From Pararhizobium capsulatum DSM 1112 (GTDB lineage Bacteria > Pseudomonadota > Alphaproteobacteria > Rhizobiales > Rhizobiaceae), in NCBI RefSeq assembly GCF_030814475.1, contig NZ_JAUSVF010000007.1, forward strand, positions 48,819 to 112,818: a DNA stretch of 64,000 nt, in the 5' to 3' direction. The notes beneath the pieces were generated by a model that saw only the letters and a list, made by a program, of their open reading frames with translations, ran no database searches and was not told the origin of the DNA. The position numbers and the translations under genes were made by a program. This document shows positions 8,789-17,685 of the stretch, in pieces; positions within the stretch are counted from its first letter, which is position 1, and every line of letters starts with the position of its first letter.

Positions 8789-9760
8789 ATGTCAAAATCA
8801 TTTTCCGGGCCGCTGCATATCACTTCTACGCTTCTCCTTGACGGCAAGATCGGTTTTCGGACGATCGGCATTCTCGCGGTCTTACTCTATGCGGCGGTAC
8901 CGCTTGTTCTGTCCGGCCAGGCCTACTGGCTGAACGTGATGACCAATGCCACGTTGCTTTCGTTTGCCAGCCTGGGCGTTTGGATCACGTTTGCCATCGG
9001 GCGCGTGAATATCGGGCAGGGCGCTTTCGCGCTTTTGGGAGGGTACACCTCAGCTATCCTGTCGACGGCGTACGACCTTTCCTTTTGGGTCTGCCTGCCA
9101 ATTGCCGCACTGGTCGCCGCTTCTGTCGGCTTCCTTATTGGTTGGCCTTTGCTCAGACTGCGCGGAATATACTTCGCCATGGTGACGCTTAGCTTGACGG
9201 AGGCGATGCGCCTTCTATTCCTCAACACACTCGGTGCAAACGGCGGCGGTATCCTCAACATTCCTCGTCCAGCGGGTCTGTCCACGCCCCTAGCGTTCTA
9301 TCTTTTCGCCGCAACGTTATTGCTGCTGGGTTATGTCGCGGTCTGGCGGCTTTCGAACAGTCGGATCGGATGGGTATTCCGTTCGATGCGCGAAAACGAA
9401 GAGCTGACGATGTCTATCGGCATCGACATTGCGCGCTATCGGGTTCTCGCTTTCGTTCTCTGCTCTGCCATGGGTGGCATCGCCGGCGCGTGTTTCGCAG
9501 CTCTGCAGCAGAACATCTATCCCGCGACCTACAACGTCTCCGATTCAATCAACTTCATGCTCTATTGCTTCCTCGGTGGACTTGAATATGCATTAGGGCC
9601 GATCGTCGGCGCATTCGGTCTCGTCATCGCCTTCGAGTTGCTGCGCTCGATTCAGGAGTACCAGGCGCTGCTGTACGGCATCCTGATGATCGTCGTCATG
9701 CTTTTTCTGCCCAATGGCCTGCTCAGTATAGGCGCGGTCTTGCGCCGTGGAGCGAGGTGA
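8789..9760 (+). CDS. LivM-type ABC transporter permease
   Basis: 323 residues. About 25 N-terminal residues precede the first helix, then a typical LivM body: LLSFASLGVWITFAIGRVNIGQGAFALLGGY, in which the GRVNIGQGAF element replaces the more usual G..SLGHAAF, then GWPLLRLRGIYFAMVTLSL, followed by RSMRENEELTMSIGID and SDSINFMLYCFLGGLEYALGPIVGA. It pairs with the LivH-type subunit. Its stop lies four bases before the next ATG, so the genes are tightly coupled. Confidence 0.92.
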   Translation: MSKSFSGPLHITSTLLLDGKIGFRTIGILAVLLYAAVPLVLSGQAYWLNVMTNATLLSFASLGVWITFAIGRVNIGQGAFALLGGYTSAILSTAYDLSFWVCLPIAALVAASVGFLIGWPLLRLRGIYFAMVTLSLTEAMRLLFLNTLGANGGGILNIPRPAGLSTPLAFYLFAATLLLLGYVAVWRLSNSRIGWVFRSMRENEELTMSIGIDIARYRVLAFVLCSAMGGIAGACFAALQQNIYPATYNVSDSINFMLYCFLGGLEYALGPIVGAFGLVIAFELLRSIQEYQALLYGILMIVVMLFLPNGLLSIGAVLRRGAR

Positions 9761-9764
9761 TCCC

Positions 9765-10544
9765 ATGAGCTTCCTCGATGTTCAAAATCTCACTATGCGC
9801 TTTGGCGGCCTAACCGCGGTAAACGATATCTCCTTCAGTGTATCGAAAGGAGAAATCCTGTCGGTTATCGGCCCGAATGGTGCGGGCAAGTCTACGTTGT
9901 TCAAGTTGATCAGTTCTTTCCTGAAGCCAACGTCGGGCCAGGTCCTGCTCGATGGGATAGTCATCAGCGGTAAACAACCGCATCAGGTGGCGCGGACCGG
10001 TGTCGTGCGGACGTTCCAGGAAACGACGGTGTTTAAGGAAATGACGGCGCTCCAGAATGTGGTCGTCGCTCATCAGCTTGGGCTGAAAGCGACGCCCTTC
10101 GGAGCCTATTTCTCCACGTCGGCGGCGCGCATCGATGCGAAGGCTTCCGCTGAAAGCGCCGCCGAAATCCTCGATTATCTGGGTCTCGGTTCGATGAAGA
10201 GCGAGCTCGCGCGCAATCTTCCTCAGGGACATCTCCGCGCCCTCGGGATTGCGATCGCGCTTGCTGCAAAGCCGCGTGTGCTGCTGCTCGACGAGCCCTT
10301 CGCGGGCATGAATTCGGAGGAAACCGACCGTGCCGTCCAGATGGTGGAGGGCATACGCAAGCGCGGGATCACCATCTTGCTCGTTGAACATGATATGCGC
10401 GCCGTTATGCGCATCAGCGATCGCATCGTCGTTGTCAGCTTCGGTTCGAAGATTGCAGAAGGTTTGCCGGCAGAAATTCGTGCCAATCCAGCTGTTATCG
10501 AAGCATATCTCGGTCAAGACGACGAGCAGATCGGGAGCTTTTGA
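9765..10544 (+). CDS. LivG-type ABC transporter ATPase
   Basis: 259 residues from ATG 9765; an earlier in-frame GTG at 9747 lies inside the preceding permease gene. Walker A is GPNGAGKST and Walker B is VLLLDEPFAGM. The switch His lies in LLVEHDMRAVM, and the LivG-specific insertion lies between Walker A and the signature. The signature is LPQGHLRAL instead of the usual LPYGQQR, a mild divergence. It powers import together with the LivF-type ATPase. Confidence 0.92.
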   Translation: MSFLDVQNLTMRFGGLTAVNDISFSVSKGEILSVIGPNGAGKSTLFKLISSFLKPTSGQVLLDGIVISGKQPHQVARTGVVRTFQETTVFKEMTALQNVVVAHQLGLKATPFGAYFSTSAARIDAKASAESAAEILDYLGLGSMKSELARNLPQGHLRALGIAIALAAKPRVLLLDEPFAGMNSEETDRAVQMVEGIRKRGITILLVEHDMRAVMRISDRIVVVSFGSKIAEGLPAEIRANPAVIEAYLGQDDEQIGSF

Positions 10545-10547
10545 GGC

Positions 10548-11273
10548 ATGGCCGTTAGCAGCACGAAATATTTTGAGGCGCGCCGGATGAGCGTTCGCTA
10601 CGACCGCGTAAAAGCGATTGCCGACGTGAGCATTGGCTTTGATGCCGGCCAGATCATTTCTTTGATCGGCGCCAACGGCGCTGGAAAGAGCACGAGCCTG
10701 AGGGCCATTACTGGCCTGGCCAGTCTCACCGAAGGCGAGATCTGGTTCGATGACCAGCGCATCGACAAAATCCCGGCAGCCAAGCGGGTTGCGATGGGCA
10801 TCGCCATGGTGCCGGAGGGACGTCGCGTCTTCCCGCTCATGTCGATCAGGGACAATCTTCTGATGGGCGCCTATACACGCCGCGATAATGCAGTGAAGCG
10901 CGATCTGGAACGTATTCTGGACCGCTTTCCCCGGCTGCGTGAGCGGTTCAAGCAACAGGCCGGGACATTGTCGGGCGGCGAACAGGAGATGCTGGTCATC
11001 GGCCGTGCTTTGATGTCAAAGCCACGCCTTCTCCTGCTGGATGAACCATCGCTGGGACTGGCACCTTTGGTCGTGCGCGACATCGCCCGCCTCATACTGG
11101 AAATCAATCGGGATGAAGGCACGACCATCGTATTGGTCGAGCAGAACTCACGTATGGCGCTGCGTATCAGCCAATACGCCTATGTGCTTGAAAACGGGCA
11201 CATAGGCCTCGAGGGAGCGTCCCAAGACCTCCTCAACGACGAAAAAGTCAAGCAACTTTATCTCGGTGGCTAA
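10548..11273 (+). CDS. LivF-type ABC transporter ATPase
   Basis: 241 residues with Walker A GANGAGKST, the LivF motif VPEGRRVFPLMSIRDNL, signature LSGGEQEML, Walker B LLLLDEPSLGLAPL and switch region VLVEQNS. It completes the five-gene importer. The start sits three bases after the LivG stop, which shows translational coupling. The sequence is canonical throughout. Confidence 0.93.
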   Translation: MAVSSTKYFEARRMSVRYDRVKAIADVSIGFDAGQIISLIGANGAGKSTSLRAITGLASLTEGEIWFDDQRIDKIPAAKRVAMGIAMVPEGRRVFPLMSIRDNLLMGAYTRRDNAVKRDLERILDRFPRLRERFKQQAGTLSGGEQEMLVIGRALMSKPRLLLLDEPSLGLAPLVVRDIARLILEINRDEGTTIVLVEQNSRMALRISQYAYVLENGHIGLEGASQDLLNDEKVKQLYLGG

Positions 11274-11302
11274 GGGCCTCGACAGCGGTAACGGAGAAAA
11301 AC

Positions 11303-12217
11303 ATGCCAGGAAAGATCATACTAGCAGTAGGCCAACTCGGTCCAATCGCACGCAGCGACAGCCGCGACCAGGCCGTGAAGCGACTTGTCTATATGCTGGA
11401 ACAGGCAGCGGCCCGAAATTCGGATTTTATCGTTTTCCCGGAGCTGGCACTGACCACGTTCTTCCCACGCTGGCATATCACCGATGAAGCCGAGCTGGAT
11501 GCGTTCTACGAGACGGAAATGCCAAGCCCAGTGACGCAGCCGCTCTTCGATGCCGCAGTAAAACACGGAGTCGGCTTCAATCTTGGATTTGCCGAGCTCG
11601 TGACAGAAGGCGACACGAAGCGACGCTTCAATACCTCCATCGCTGTCGACAAAGCCGGAAAAATTGTCGGGAAATACCGAAAAGTGCATTTGCCTGGTCA
11701 TAAGGAATACGAAGCTCATCGCCCATTCCAGCATCTGGAAAAGCGATATTTCGAGACCGGTGACCTTGGTTTTCCTGTTTTTGACATCGACGGTTTCAAG
11801 ACGGGCATGTTCATCTGCAATGACCGGCGCTGGCCGGAAACATGGCGCGTGATGGGTCTCAAAGGCGCGGAATTGATCTGCGGTGGCTACAACACACCGT
11901 TGCACAATCCGCCGGTCCCGCAGCACGACCAACTCAGCTCCTTCCATCATCTTCTTTCAATGCAGGCAGGTGCTTACCAGAACGGCGCGTGGACTGCGGC
12001 AGCCGGGAAGGTCGGTATCGAGGAAGGCTGCATGTTGCTGGGGCATTCCTGCATTGTCGCGCCCACGGGAGAGCTTGTGGCATTGACCAACACGCTTGAG
12101 GACGAGGTCATCACGGCCGCCGCCGACTTCGCCCGCTGCCGGGAGATCCGCGAGAACATCTTCAATTTCGATCTGCATCGTGAACCGAAGAACTACGGGC
12201 TTATCGCCGCCGTCTGA
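11303..12217 (+). CDS. N-carbamoyl-D-amino acid hydrolase (D-carbamoylase)
   Basis: 304 residues, exactly the length of the well-known Agrobacterium D-carbamoylase. It is a nitrilase-superfamily cytosolic enzyme that hydrolyses N-carbamoyl-D-amino acids to D-amino acid, CO2 and ammonia. The catalytic triad falls at the positions described for that enzyme: Glu47 (FPELALTTFF), Lys127 (YRKVHLPG) and Cys172 (FICNDRRWPE). The D-carbamoylase-specific stretch HLPGHKEYEAHRPFQHLEKRYF is also present. It sits between the importer and the hydantoinase, the expected neighbour. The assignment is firm; the side-chain preference is not known. Confidence 0.93.
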   Translation: MPGKIILAVGQLGPIARSDSRDQAVKRLVYMLEQAAARNSDFIVFPELALTTFFPRWHITDEAELDAFYETEMPSPVTQPLFDAAVKHGVGFNLGFAELVTEGDTKRRFNTSIAVDKAGKIVGKYRKVHLPGHKEYEAHRPFQHLEKRYFETGDLGFPVFDIDGFKTGMFICNDRRWPETWRVMGLKGAELICGGYNTPLHNPPVPQHDQLSSFHHLLSMQAGAYQNGAWTAAAGKVGIEEGCMLLGHSCIVAPTGELVALTNTLEDEVITAAADFARCREIRENIFNFDLHREPKNYGLIAAV

Positions 12218-12325
12218 TCGGACGCCGTTCTACAAAGAAAAATTGTCACCGCCTTCGCATGAGGGAGGCGGAACGAGAGCGGCATGGCCGCTTACATGGG
12301 CGACAATGAGAAGAGGGAGAAGACC

Positions 12326-13321
12326 ATGCGCGCGATCCTGCTCGAACAACCCGGCGAAGCACCGGGTGTCCTGCGCATTGCCGACATCGCTCCACCCGTT
12401 GGAGGACGGGGCGATATCGTTGTCGCCGTTGCCTGTTGCGGCTGCAACTTTGCCGATACGATGATGTGGCGTGGGACTTACCCTCATCCTGCACGCTACC
12501 CACTTGTACCAGGTTATGAAATTGCTGGCACAGTGATAGCCATCGGCGCTGCCGTCCAAGACTTTTCAGTGGGAGACCGCGTGGCGGGATATGCCGAGGC
12601 GGGTGGCGGCTTCGCGGAGTTCTGCGTCGTACCGGCCGCTGCCGCGATCCGCTTGCCAGATTCCGTGCACCTTGAAACTGCGGCGGCCTTCCTCATACAA
12701 GCACAAACGGCCTGGCATCTGCTGCATACGGTATCGACTATTCGGCCGGGTGATGTCGTCCTCATTCATGCGATCGGCGGCGGTGTTGGTCTCTACCTCA
12801 CCCAACTCGCAATCCAAGCAGGCGCTGCTGTAGTTGGGACAGTGGGTACTCCGGGCAAACAAATGCGAGCACTCGAATACGGAGCAAGCCTCGTCGTGAA
12901 CCGCGGGGAGGCGGATTTTGTCGGAGAGATCCGCAGCTTTCTTGACGGCCGGTACTTGGACAAGATTTACGATTCCACGGGGGCGACGATTCTTGATCGC
13001 AGCTTCTCATTGCTTCGTCCACTCGGGCAGATCGTCAGCTATGGCGAGGCGGAGGGCCGACCGCTCGACAATCTTTGGGCACGCCTCGTCGAGAAATCGG
13101 GCACCTTTTCCCGCTTTCATCTCGGTCATCTCGATTTCACCGGGCAGGCCTGGCGTGATGGTCTAAGCCTCACCCTTGCCGCAGTAGCCGACGGAACACT
13201 TCGCGTGCCCGTCGAACGCATCTTTTCCTTCGAACAGGCACAGCAGATGTACGAATGTCTCGAATCCCGGATGGTTTCGGGAAAGCTTCTGCTTGCTGTC
13301 AATCCCAATTGCAATCAATAG
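12326..13321 (+). CDS. Zinc-independent MDR oxidoreductase (quinone-reductase-like)
   Basis: 331 residues from ATG 12326, which has a GAGGGAGA site; an earlier in-frame start was discarded. It is a medium-chain dehydrogenase/reductase of the QOR type. The N-terminal part has CGCNFADTMMWRGTYP and YPLVPGYEIAGTV, and the Rossmann domain has HAIGGGVGLYLTQLA plus a basic NADPH-type loop. The structural-zinc cysteines of true alcohol dehydrogenases are absent. Its substrate in a hydantoin operon is unknown; reducing a reactive unsaturated or carbonyl intermediate, or handling the side chain, is a guess. It is placed between the carbamoylase and hydantoinase genes with 14 bp to the latter. Confidence 0.85.
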   Translation: MRAILLEQPGEAPGVLRIADIAPPVGGRGDIVVAVACCGCNFADTMMWRGTYPHPARYPLVPGYEIAGTVIAIGAAVQDFSVGDRVAGYAEAGGGFAEFCVVPAAAAIRLPDSVHLETAAAFLIQAQTAWHLLHTVSTIRPGDVVLIHAIGGGVGLYLTQLAIQAGAAVVGTVGTPGKQMRALEYGASLVVNRGEADFVGEIRSFLDGRYLDKIYDSTGATILDRSFSLLRPLGQIVSYGEAEGRPLDNLWARLVEKSGTFSRFHLGHLDFTGQAWRDGLSLTLAAVADGTLRVPVERIFSFEQAQQMYECLESRMVSGKLLLAVNPNCNQ

Positions 13322-13335
13322 CCGGAGCTGAAGTC

Positions 13336-14799
13336 ATGGCAAACTACGATCTCGTCATCCGCGGTGGAACCGTCGCCACCGCAAGCGACACTTTTCAAGC
13401 AGATGTAGCGGTTTCTGACGGAAGGATCGTCGCAATCGGCGAAAATCTCGGGGGTGCCGCAAGAGAAGTTTCTGCAGTAGGGCGGCTCGTTCTGCCAGGT
13501 GGCGTGGATTCTCACTGCCATATCGAGGAACCTCAGGTTGGCGAGATCCAGAATGCCGACAGTTTCGTTTCCGCTACGTCCTCGGCAGCGGCCGGTGGCA
13601 CGACGACGGTAATCTCGTTTTCACAGCAGACCAAGGGCAGCGGCATTAGCGATGCTTTGCGGGACTATCATCGCAAGGCGGCCCTCGCGCTGATCGATTA
13701 TTCTTTCCATCTCGTCGTGACCGACCCCACGGATGCGGTGTTGGAAGAACTGGTGCCGCTCATCGAAGAGGGACACCGGTCACTGAAGATCTTCATGACC
13801 TACACGAATGTTGTTCTCGATGACGAACAGACTTTGCGCGTGCTGGCGCTTGCCCGCCGCACAGGTGCGCTTGTCACGGTCCATGCGGAAAACCATGCAG
13901 CGATCATGTATTTGACACGCGTCCTCGAAAAGGCGGGGCTGACCAGCCCCAAGCATCATGCCTGGGCCAAACCCATGCCGGTAGAGCGTGAGGCCTGCCA
14001 CCGCATCATCATGCTTTCTGAGCTGCTTGATGTGCCGATCCAGATCTTCCACGTCTCCGGCGCAGAGGCGGCCGAAGAAATCCGCCGGGCGCAGAACCGC
14101 GGCTTGAAGGTTTTCGGGGAAACTTGCCCGCAGTATCTGATGTTGACGGCCCAGGATCTTGATCGGCCGAATTTTGAAGGCGCAAAGTTTCTGTGCAGTC
14201 CGGCGCCGCGTACCGAAGCCGATCAAGAGGCGCTGTGGGACTACATCCGCACCGGTACGATTGGCGTCGTTTCTTCCGACCATGCACCGAACCGCTTTGA
14301 TGACCCACACGGCAAAAAAGTCGGCGGTGAAAATGCACCTTTCAGCGCTATCCCGAACGGCGTGCCAGGGCTCGCGACACGTCTGCCAATTCTCTTCTCA
14401 GAGGGAGTAAGCAAGGGTCGTATCGACCTCAATACGTTTGTCGCGCTCACATCAACAAATCCGGCAAAACTCTTTGGCCTTCATCCGAAGAAGGGCACGA
14501 TAGCTGTCGGGGCCGATGCAGACATCGCAATCTGGGATCCGGAGCGCCAGGTAACGATCCGTAACGACATGCTACATCACCACGTCGACTACACCGTCTA
14601 TGAAGGTGTGAAGGTAAAGGGCTGGCCAATAATGACGCTCTCGCGCGGCGAGGTCATATGTGACGAAGGTGCGGTCGTCGGCAAGTCCGGTCACGGACGT
14701 TTTCTTGCGCGCGGCCCCTATGAGGCTATCAAGCCACGAGGCAAGCATGTAACGCCCTTCGATCCCGTAACGGGCAGCGTTGAAACTGCAACGCGCTGA
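13336..14799 (+). CDS. Hydantoinase / dihydropyrimidinase-family amidohydrolase
   Basis: 487 residues. A cytosolic binuclear-metal amidohydrolase that opens 5-substituted hydantoins or dihydropyrimidines to N-carbamoyl amino acids. The small beta-domain is followed by the TIM barrel. The metal motif is HCHIEEP in place of the common HTH(L/V); the carbamylated lysine lies in LKIFMTYT; later ligands lie in VTVHAEN and in IFHVSG, where HLT/HVS is usual; the fourth site is VSSDHAP. The C-terminal GLHPKKGTIAVGADADIAIWDP is typical. The variant metal motifs suggest a divergent subgroup. Next to a D-carbamoylase, a D-hydantoinase role is the best inference. Confidence 0.9.
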   Translation: MANYDLVIRGGTVATASDTFQADVAVSDGRIVAIGENLGGAAREVSAVGRLVLPGGVDSHCHIEEPQVGEIQNADSFVSATSSAAAGGTTTVISFSQQTKGSGISDALRDYHRKAALALIDYSFHLVVTDPTDAVLEELVPLIEEGHRSLKIFMTYTNVVLDDEQTLRVLALARRTGALVTVHAENHAAIMYLTRVLEKAGLTSPKHHAWAKPMPVEREACHRIIMLSELLDVPIQIFHVSGAEAAEEIRRAQNRGLKVFGETCPQYLMLTAQDLDRPNFEGAKFLCSPAPRTEADQEALWDYIRTGTIGVVSSDHAPNRFDDPHGKKVGGENAPFSAIPNGVPGLATRLPILFSEGVSKGRIDLNTFVALTSTNPAKLFGLHPKKGTIAVGADADIAIWDPERQVTIRNDMLHHHVDYTVYEGVKVKGWPIMTLSRGEVICDEGAVVGKSGHGRFLARGPYEAIKPRGKHVTPFDPVTGSVETATR

Positions 14800-14811
14800 A
14801 AGGACAAAGTG

Positions 14812-15543
14812 ATGAAGATAAAGGTGATCAATCCGAACACGACGCTAACGATGACCGCAAAGATTGGCGAGGCAGCGTCTTCCATTGCTTTTCCCGGGAC
14901 CGAGATCGTGGCGGTCAGCCCGAATATGGGGCCAGCCTCCATCGAAGGTCATTATGATGAGGTCATCAGTGCTCTCGGCGTGGTTGACGAGGTGCGTAAG
15001 GGTTCCGCTCAAGGCTTTCACGGCTATCTTGTCGCCTGCTTCGATGATCCGGGTTTGCATGCAGCTCGAGAAGTTGCGAATGGCCCCGTTGTCGGCATCG
15101 CAGAGGCTGCCATGCACATGGCATCCTTCATCTGCGAAGGTTTTTCCATCGTCGCGACCGGCCACCGCAATCGCATCATCCTCGAACATCTCGTGCGTGC
15201 TTACGGCATGGAGCACAAATGCCGAAAGGTTCGCACGACCGAGTTGGCGGTACTGGACTTGGAAGTGGAAGGTTCGGAAGCACGAAACGTCATTCTTGAA
15301 GAATGCCGGCGGGCAATCGCAGAAGACCATTCCGATTGCATCGTGCTGGGCTGTGCGGGGATGGCCGATCTGGTTGATTACATCTCTCGCGAGCTTGGCG
15401 TGCCTGTTGTCGATGGCGTGGCCGCCGGAGTGAAGATGCTTGAGGGCTTAATTGGCATGGGGCTTAGCACCAGCCGAGCCTGCGGCTATGCATATCCAAA
15501 TCTTAAGCGATACGACGGGGAAATGGCACGTTTTCAGCCCTGA
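14812..15543 (+). CDS. Hydantoin / Asp-Glu-type racemase
   Basis: 243 residues from ATG 14812, with AAGGA eight bases upstream. Cofactor-independent racemase of the Asp/Glu/hydantoin superfamily. It starts with the family motif IKVINPNTT, and two catalytic cysteines lie in the expected contexts, LVACFDDPGL and IVLGCAGMADL. Such enzymes interconvert D- and L-5-substituted hydantoins, so the whole racemate can flow through a D-specific pathway. It follows the hydantoinase by 12 bp in the same operon. Confidence 0.9.
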   Translation: MKIKVINPNTTLTMTAKIGEAASSIAFPGTEIVAVSPNMGPASIEGHYDEVISALGVVDEVRKGSAQGFHGYLVACFDDPGLHAAREVANGPVVGIAEAAMHMASFICEGFSIVATGHRNRIILEHLVRAYGMEHKCRKVRTTELAVLDLEVEGSEARNVILEECRRAIAEDHSDCIVLGCAGMADLVDYISRELGVPVVDGVAAGVKMLEGLIGMGLSTSRACGYAYPNLKRYDGEMARFQP

Positions 15544-15569
15544 AAGAGACCGACCAAAGGAGTGTTCAT

Positions 15570-16898
15570 ATGTCGAACGCACAAGCTCATGTAACCTCGC
15601 CGTTGTTTCCCGCACTCATTGATGTACGTGTCGACAGCCGCACGAAGGGAATGCCCGGAAATCTGCCGGCTATGCCGCTTGGCGAAATCGGTGCTAAAGG
15701 TTGGAACCTGCTGAGAAGAGACCTTCCGACACCGCTTGCTGTACTTGATCGAGCCGCGGTTATGCAAAACAGCCGATGGATTTCCGCGGTCACAACATAC
15801 TACGGCGTTTCGCTTTGCCCCCATGGCAAGACGACAATGGCGCCGCAGCTCTTCCGTAAACAGCTTGATGACGGCTGTTGGGGCATTACCCTCTCCACCC
15901 AGCATCACGTTCAGGTGGCCCGTCACTACGGCGTATCACGAATTTTTCTGGCCAACCAAATACTGGACACCGGCTTTCTAACCTATATTGCGCGAACGCA
16001 GATCGAAGATCCAAACTTCGAGTTCTATTTTCTCGTCGATTCGGTTGAGGGAGCCGAGCTGCTCGACCGAGTTGGAGCCGGTATTGCGGGCCATCGGCCA
16101 TTCCAAGTACTGATCGAGCTCGGGTCTCATTTCGCGCGAACCGGCTGCCGCACCGAAGCCGAGGCACGGGCTATTGCGGAACGCATCGCCCGGATGCGCG
16201 GCTCGGCTGTTCTGGTCGGTATCGAAGGTTTCGAGGGCAGCATCCGCGGAGCCGATCGACCCGAGATTGAACGCCGTATCGAAGAATTCCTCGGCTTTAT
16301 CAGGCGCACTGCCGAAGCTTTTGCCGCTTCCGATTTGTTCGGTGGACGGGAAATTATGCTGACGGCAGGTGGGTCGGCTTATTTCGACCTTGTTGCGAAA
16401 GCATTAAGGCGCGTAGTATTGAAGAAACCTACGCGTGTTGTACTGCGCAGTGGTTGTTACATCTCTCACGATGCTGGCATGTATGAGCGCGAGATCGCTC
16501 GCGCGCTGGAACGTTCGCCTGAACTGGCAAAATTAGATGCCAAGCCCGCTCAGGCGCTGACAGTTTGGGCCACGGTGCAGTCGCGACCGGAACCCGGCCT
16601 TGCCTTTCTTAACGCTGGCAGACGTGACGTTTCCTATGACGCGCATCTGCCGCGCCCGCTTCGCTACGCCTCGGGCTCACCTGCAATGGCTGTGGCAGGA
16701 CTGCCCAATGGACACGAGGTAATCATGCTGAATGACCAACACGCCTACCTCAAATGCCCCGAGGACAGTCCTTTGCGTCCGGGAGACCTGGTAGAGCTTG
16801 GAATCTCCCATCCCTGTACGACCTTCGACAAATGGGACGTTCTCTGCGTTCTGGATGAGAGTTTTGATGTTGTCGACGCGGTGAAAACATTCTTCTGA
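15570..16898 (+). CDS. PLP-dependent D-amino-acid deaminase/aldolase (DSD1-type)
   Basis: 442 residues. Alanine-racemase-N-like fold-type III enzyme. The PLP lysine lies in LCPHGKTTMAPQLF and the phosphate-binding part near LTAGGSAYFDL. The C-terminal beta-domain carries the metal-binding ISHPCTTFDKWDVL motif, the His-x-Cys feature of eukaryotic-type D-serine dehydratase and D-threonine aldolase. It would act on the D-amino acid released by the carbamoylase, giving a 2-oxo acid and ammonia or an aldehyde and glycine. That makes the operon catabolic. D-serine deaminase versus D-threonine aldolase activity cannot be separated from sequence. Confidence 0.87.
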   Translation: MSNAQAHVTSPLFPALIDVRVDSRTKGMPGNLPAMPLGEIGAKGWNLLRRDLPTPLAVLDRAAVMQNSRWISAVTTYYGVSLCPHGKTTMAPQLFRKQLDDGCWGITLSTQHHVQVARHYGVSRIFLANQILDTGFLTYIARTQIEDPNFEFYFLVDSVEGAELLDRVGAGIAGHRPFQVLIELGSHFARTGCRTEAEARAIAERIARMRGSAVLVGIEGFEGSIRGADRPEIERRIEEFLGFIRRTAEAFAASDLFGGREIMLTAGGSAYFDLVAKALRRVVLKKPTRVVLRSGCYISHDAGMYEREIARALERSPELAKLDAKPAQALTVWATVQSRPEPGLAFLNAGRRDVSYDAHLPRPLRYASGSPAMAVAGLPNGHEVIMLNDQHAYLKCPEDSPLRPGDLVELGISHPCTTFDKWDVLCVLDESFDVVDAVKTFF

Positions 16899-16913
16899 GG
16901 CGAGGACAAGGCA

Positions 16914-17294
16914 ATGCAGAAGCAACATATCGTGCTGGAGGAGGCGCCCAAGCGCGCCGGCCCGTATTCCCATGCGGTAATCGCCAATGGTTTCGTCTTC
17001 GTGGCAGGCCAGGGGCCGGTCGACCCTACAACGGGGGAAATGCCGGTTGATTTCGGGGCTCAGGTGCGGCAGGCCCTTCGCAACATGGAGACGATCCTAA
17101 AGGGGGCCGGCAGCGGGCTTACCGAGGTGGTGAAGGTCAACGCCTATTTGGCAGACCTTTCAGATTTTGAGCGTTTCAACGTAGTTTATTCGGACTTTTT
17201 CAAAGAGGACTTCCCTGTCCGAACCACCGTTGGCTGCACACTCAACGGCATCCTCTTCGAGGTTGACTGTGTCGCAGTTCTGGCATCGCGATAG
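16914..17294 (+). CDS. RidA-family (2-iminobutanoate/2-iminopropanoate) deaminase
   Basis: 126 residues, the full family length. Motifs include AGPYSHAVIANGFVFVAGQGP, NMETILKGAGS and PVRTTVG, with the Arg that binds the carboxylate of the imine, and FEVDCVAVL at the end. RidA proteins hydrolyse reactive enamines and imines made by PLP-dependent dehydratases. Its position 15 bp after the PLP deaminase gene fits perfectly: it would clear the iminium product of the previous step. Last gene of the operon. Confidence 0.9.
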   Translation: MQKQHIVLEEAPKRAGPYSHAVIANGFVFVAGQGPVDPTTGEMPVDFGAQVRQALRNMETILKGAGSGLTEVVKVNAYLADLSDFERFNVVYSDFFKEDFPVRTTVGCTLNGILFEVDCVAVLASR

Positions 17295-17685
17295 AGGTTC
17301 ATAGATCATTCATTCTGAGGTGGGAGGTCGGTAGTACGCTTATCGCGGTCTGGCTCGTCATATTGTAAAGACACTCTAAGGCTCGGTTCGCCGCCATCTT
17401 TCGGTTCCGTTCTCGAGGCCGAAGCAAAAAATATCAAGGATAACCACCGCGAAATTGGGGGGCTTCCAAAGTAAGAGCGTGCGTTATCGTGTTCGAATAT
17501 TTCTCATGGAACTTCCACCATCTATTAGTGTTTCATAATGCTGGTGTCGGTCAATTCGACGCTGGTGCTTGCGCGCTTGTAGATGAGCAGCGGAAGCGAG
17601 CCAGTGGCCGCCGCCCCCACAGCCACTGGCTCAGGAGCGGAAGCAATCGTTTCAGGCCTGCCGGCCCAGGACGACAAGTCAAGAT
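17295..17685. other. Intergenic region with a perfect inverted repeat
   Basis: No gene is supported. An 11-bp perfect inverted repeat (GAGCCAGTGGC at 17598-17608, complement at 17622-17632, loop of 13) lies between the convergent hydantoin operon and the small minus-strand genes. No T-run follows it on either strand, so it is a possible factor-assisted end or mRNA-stabilising hairpin, not a classical terminator. Confidence 0.45.

Noticed and set aside
9810..10955. 381-codon open frame on the minus strand
   Set aside because: Antisense to both LivG- and LivF-type genes; composition is that of a shadow.
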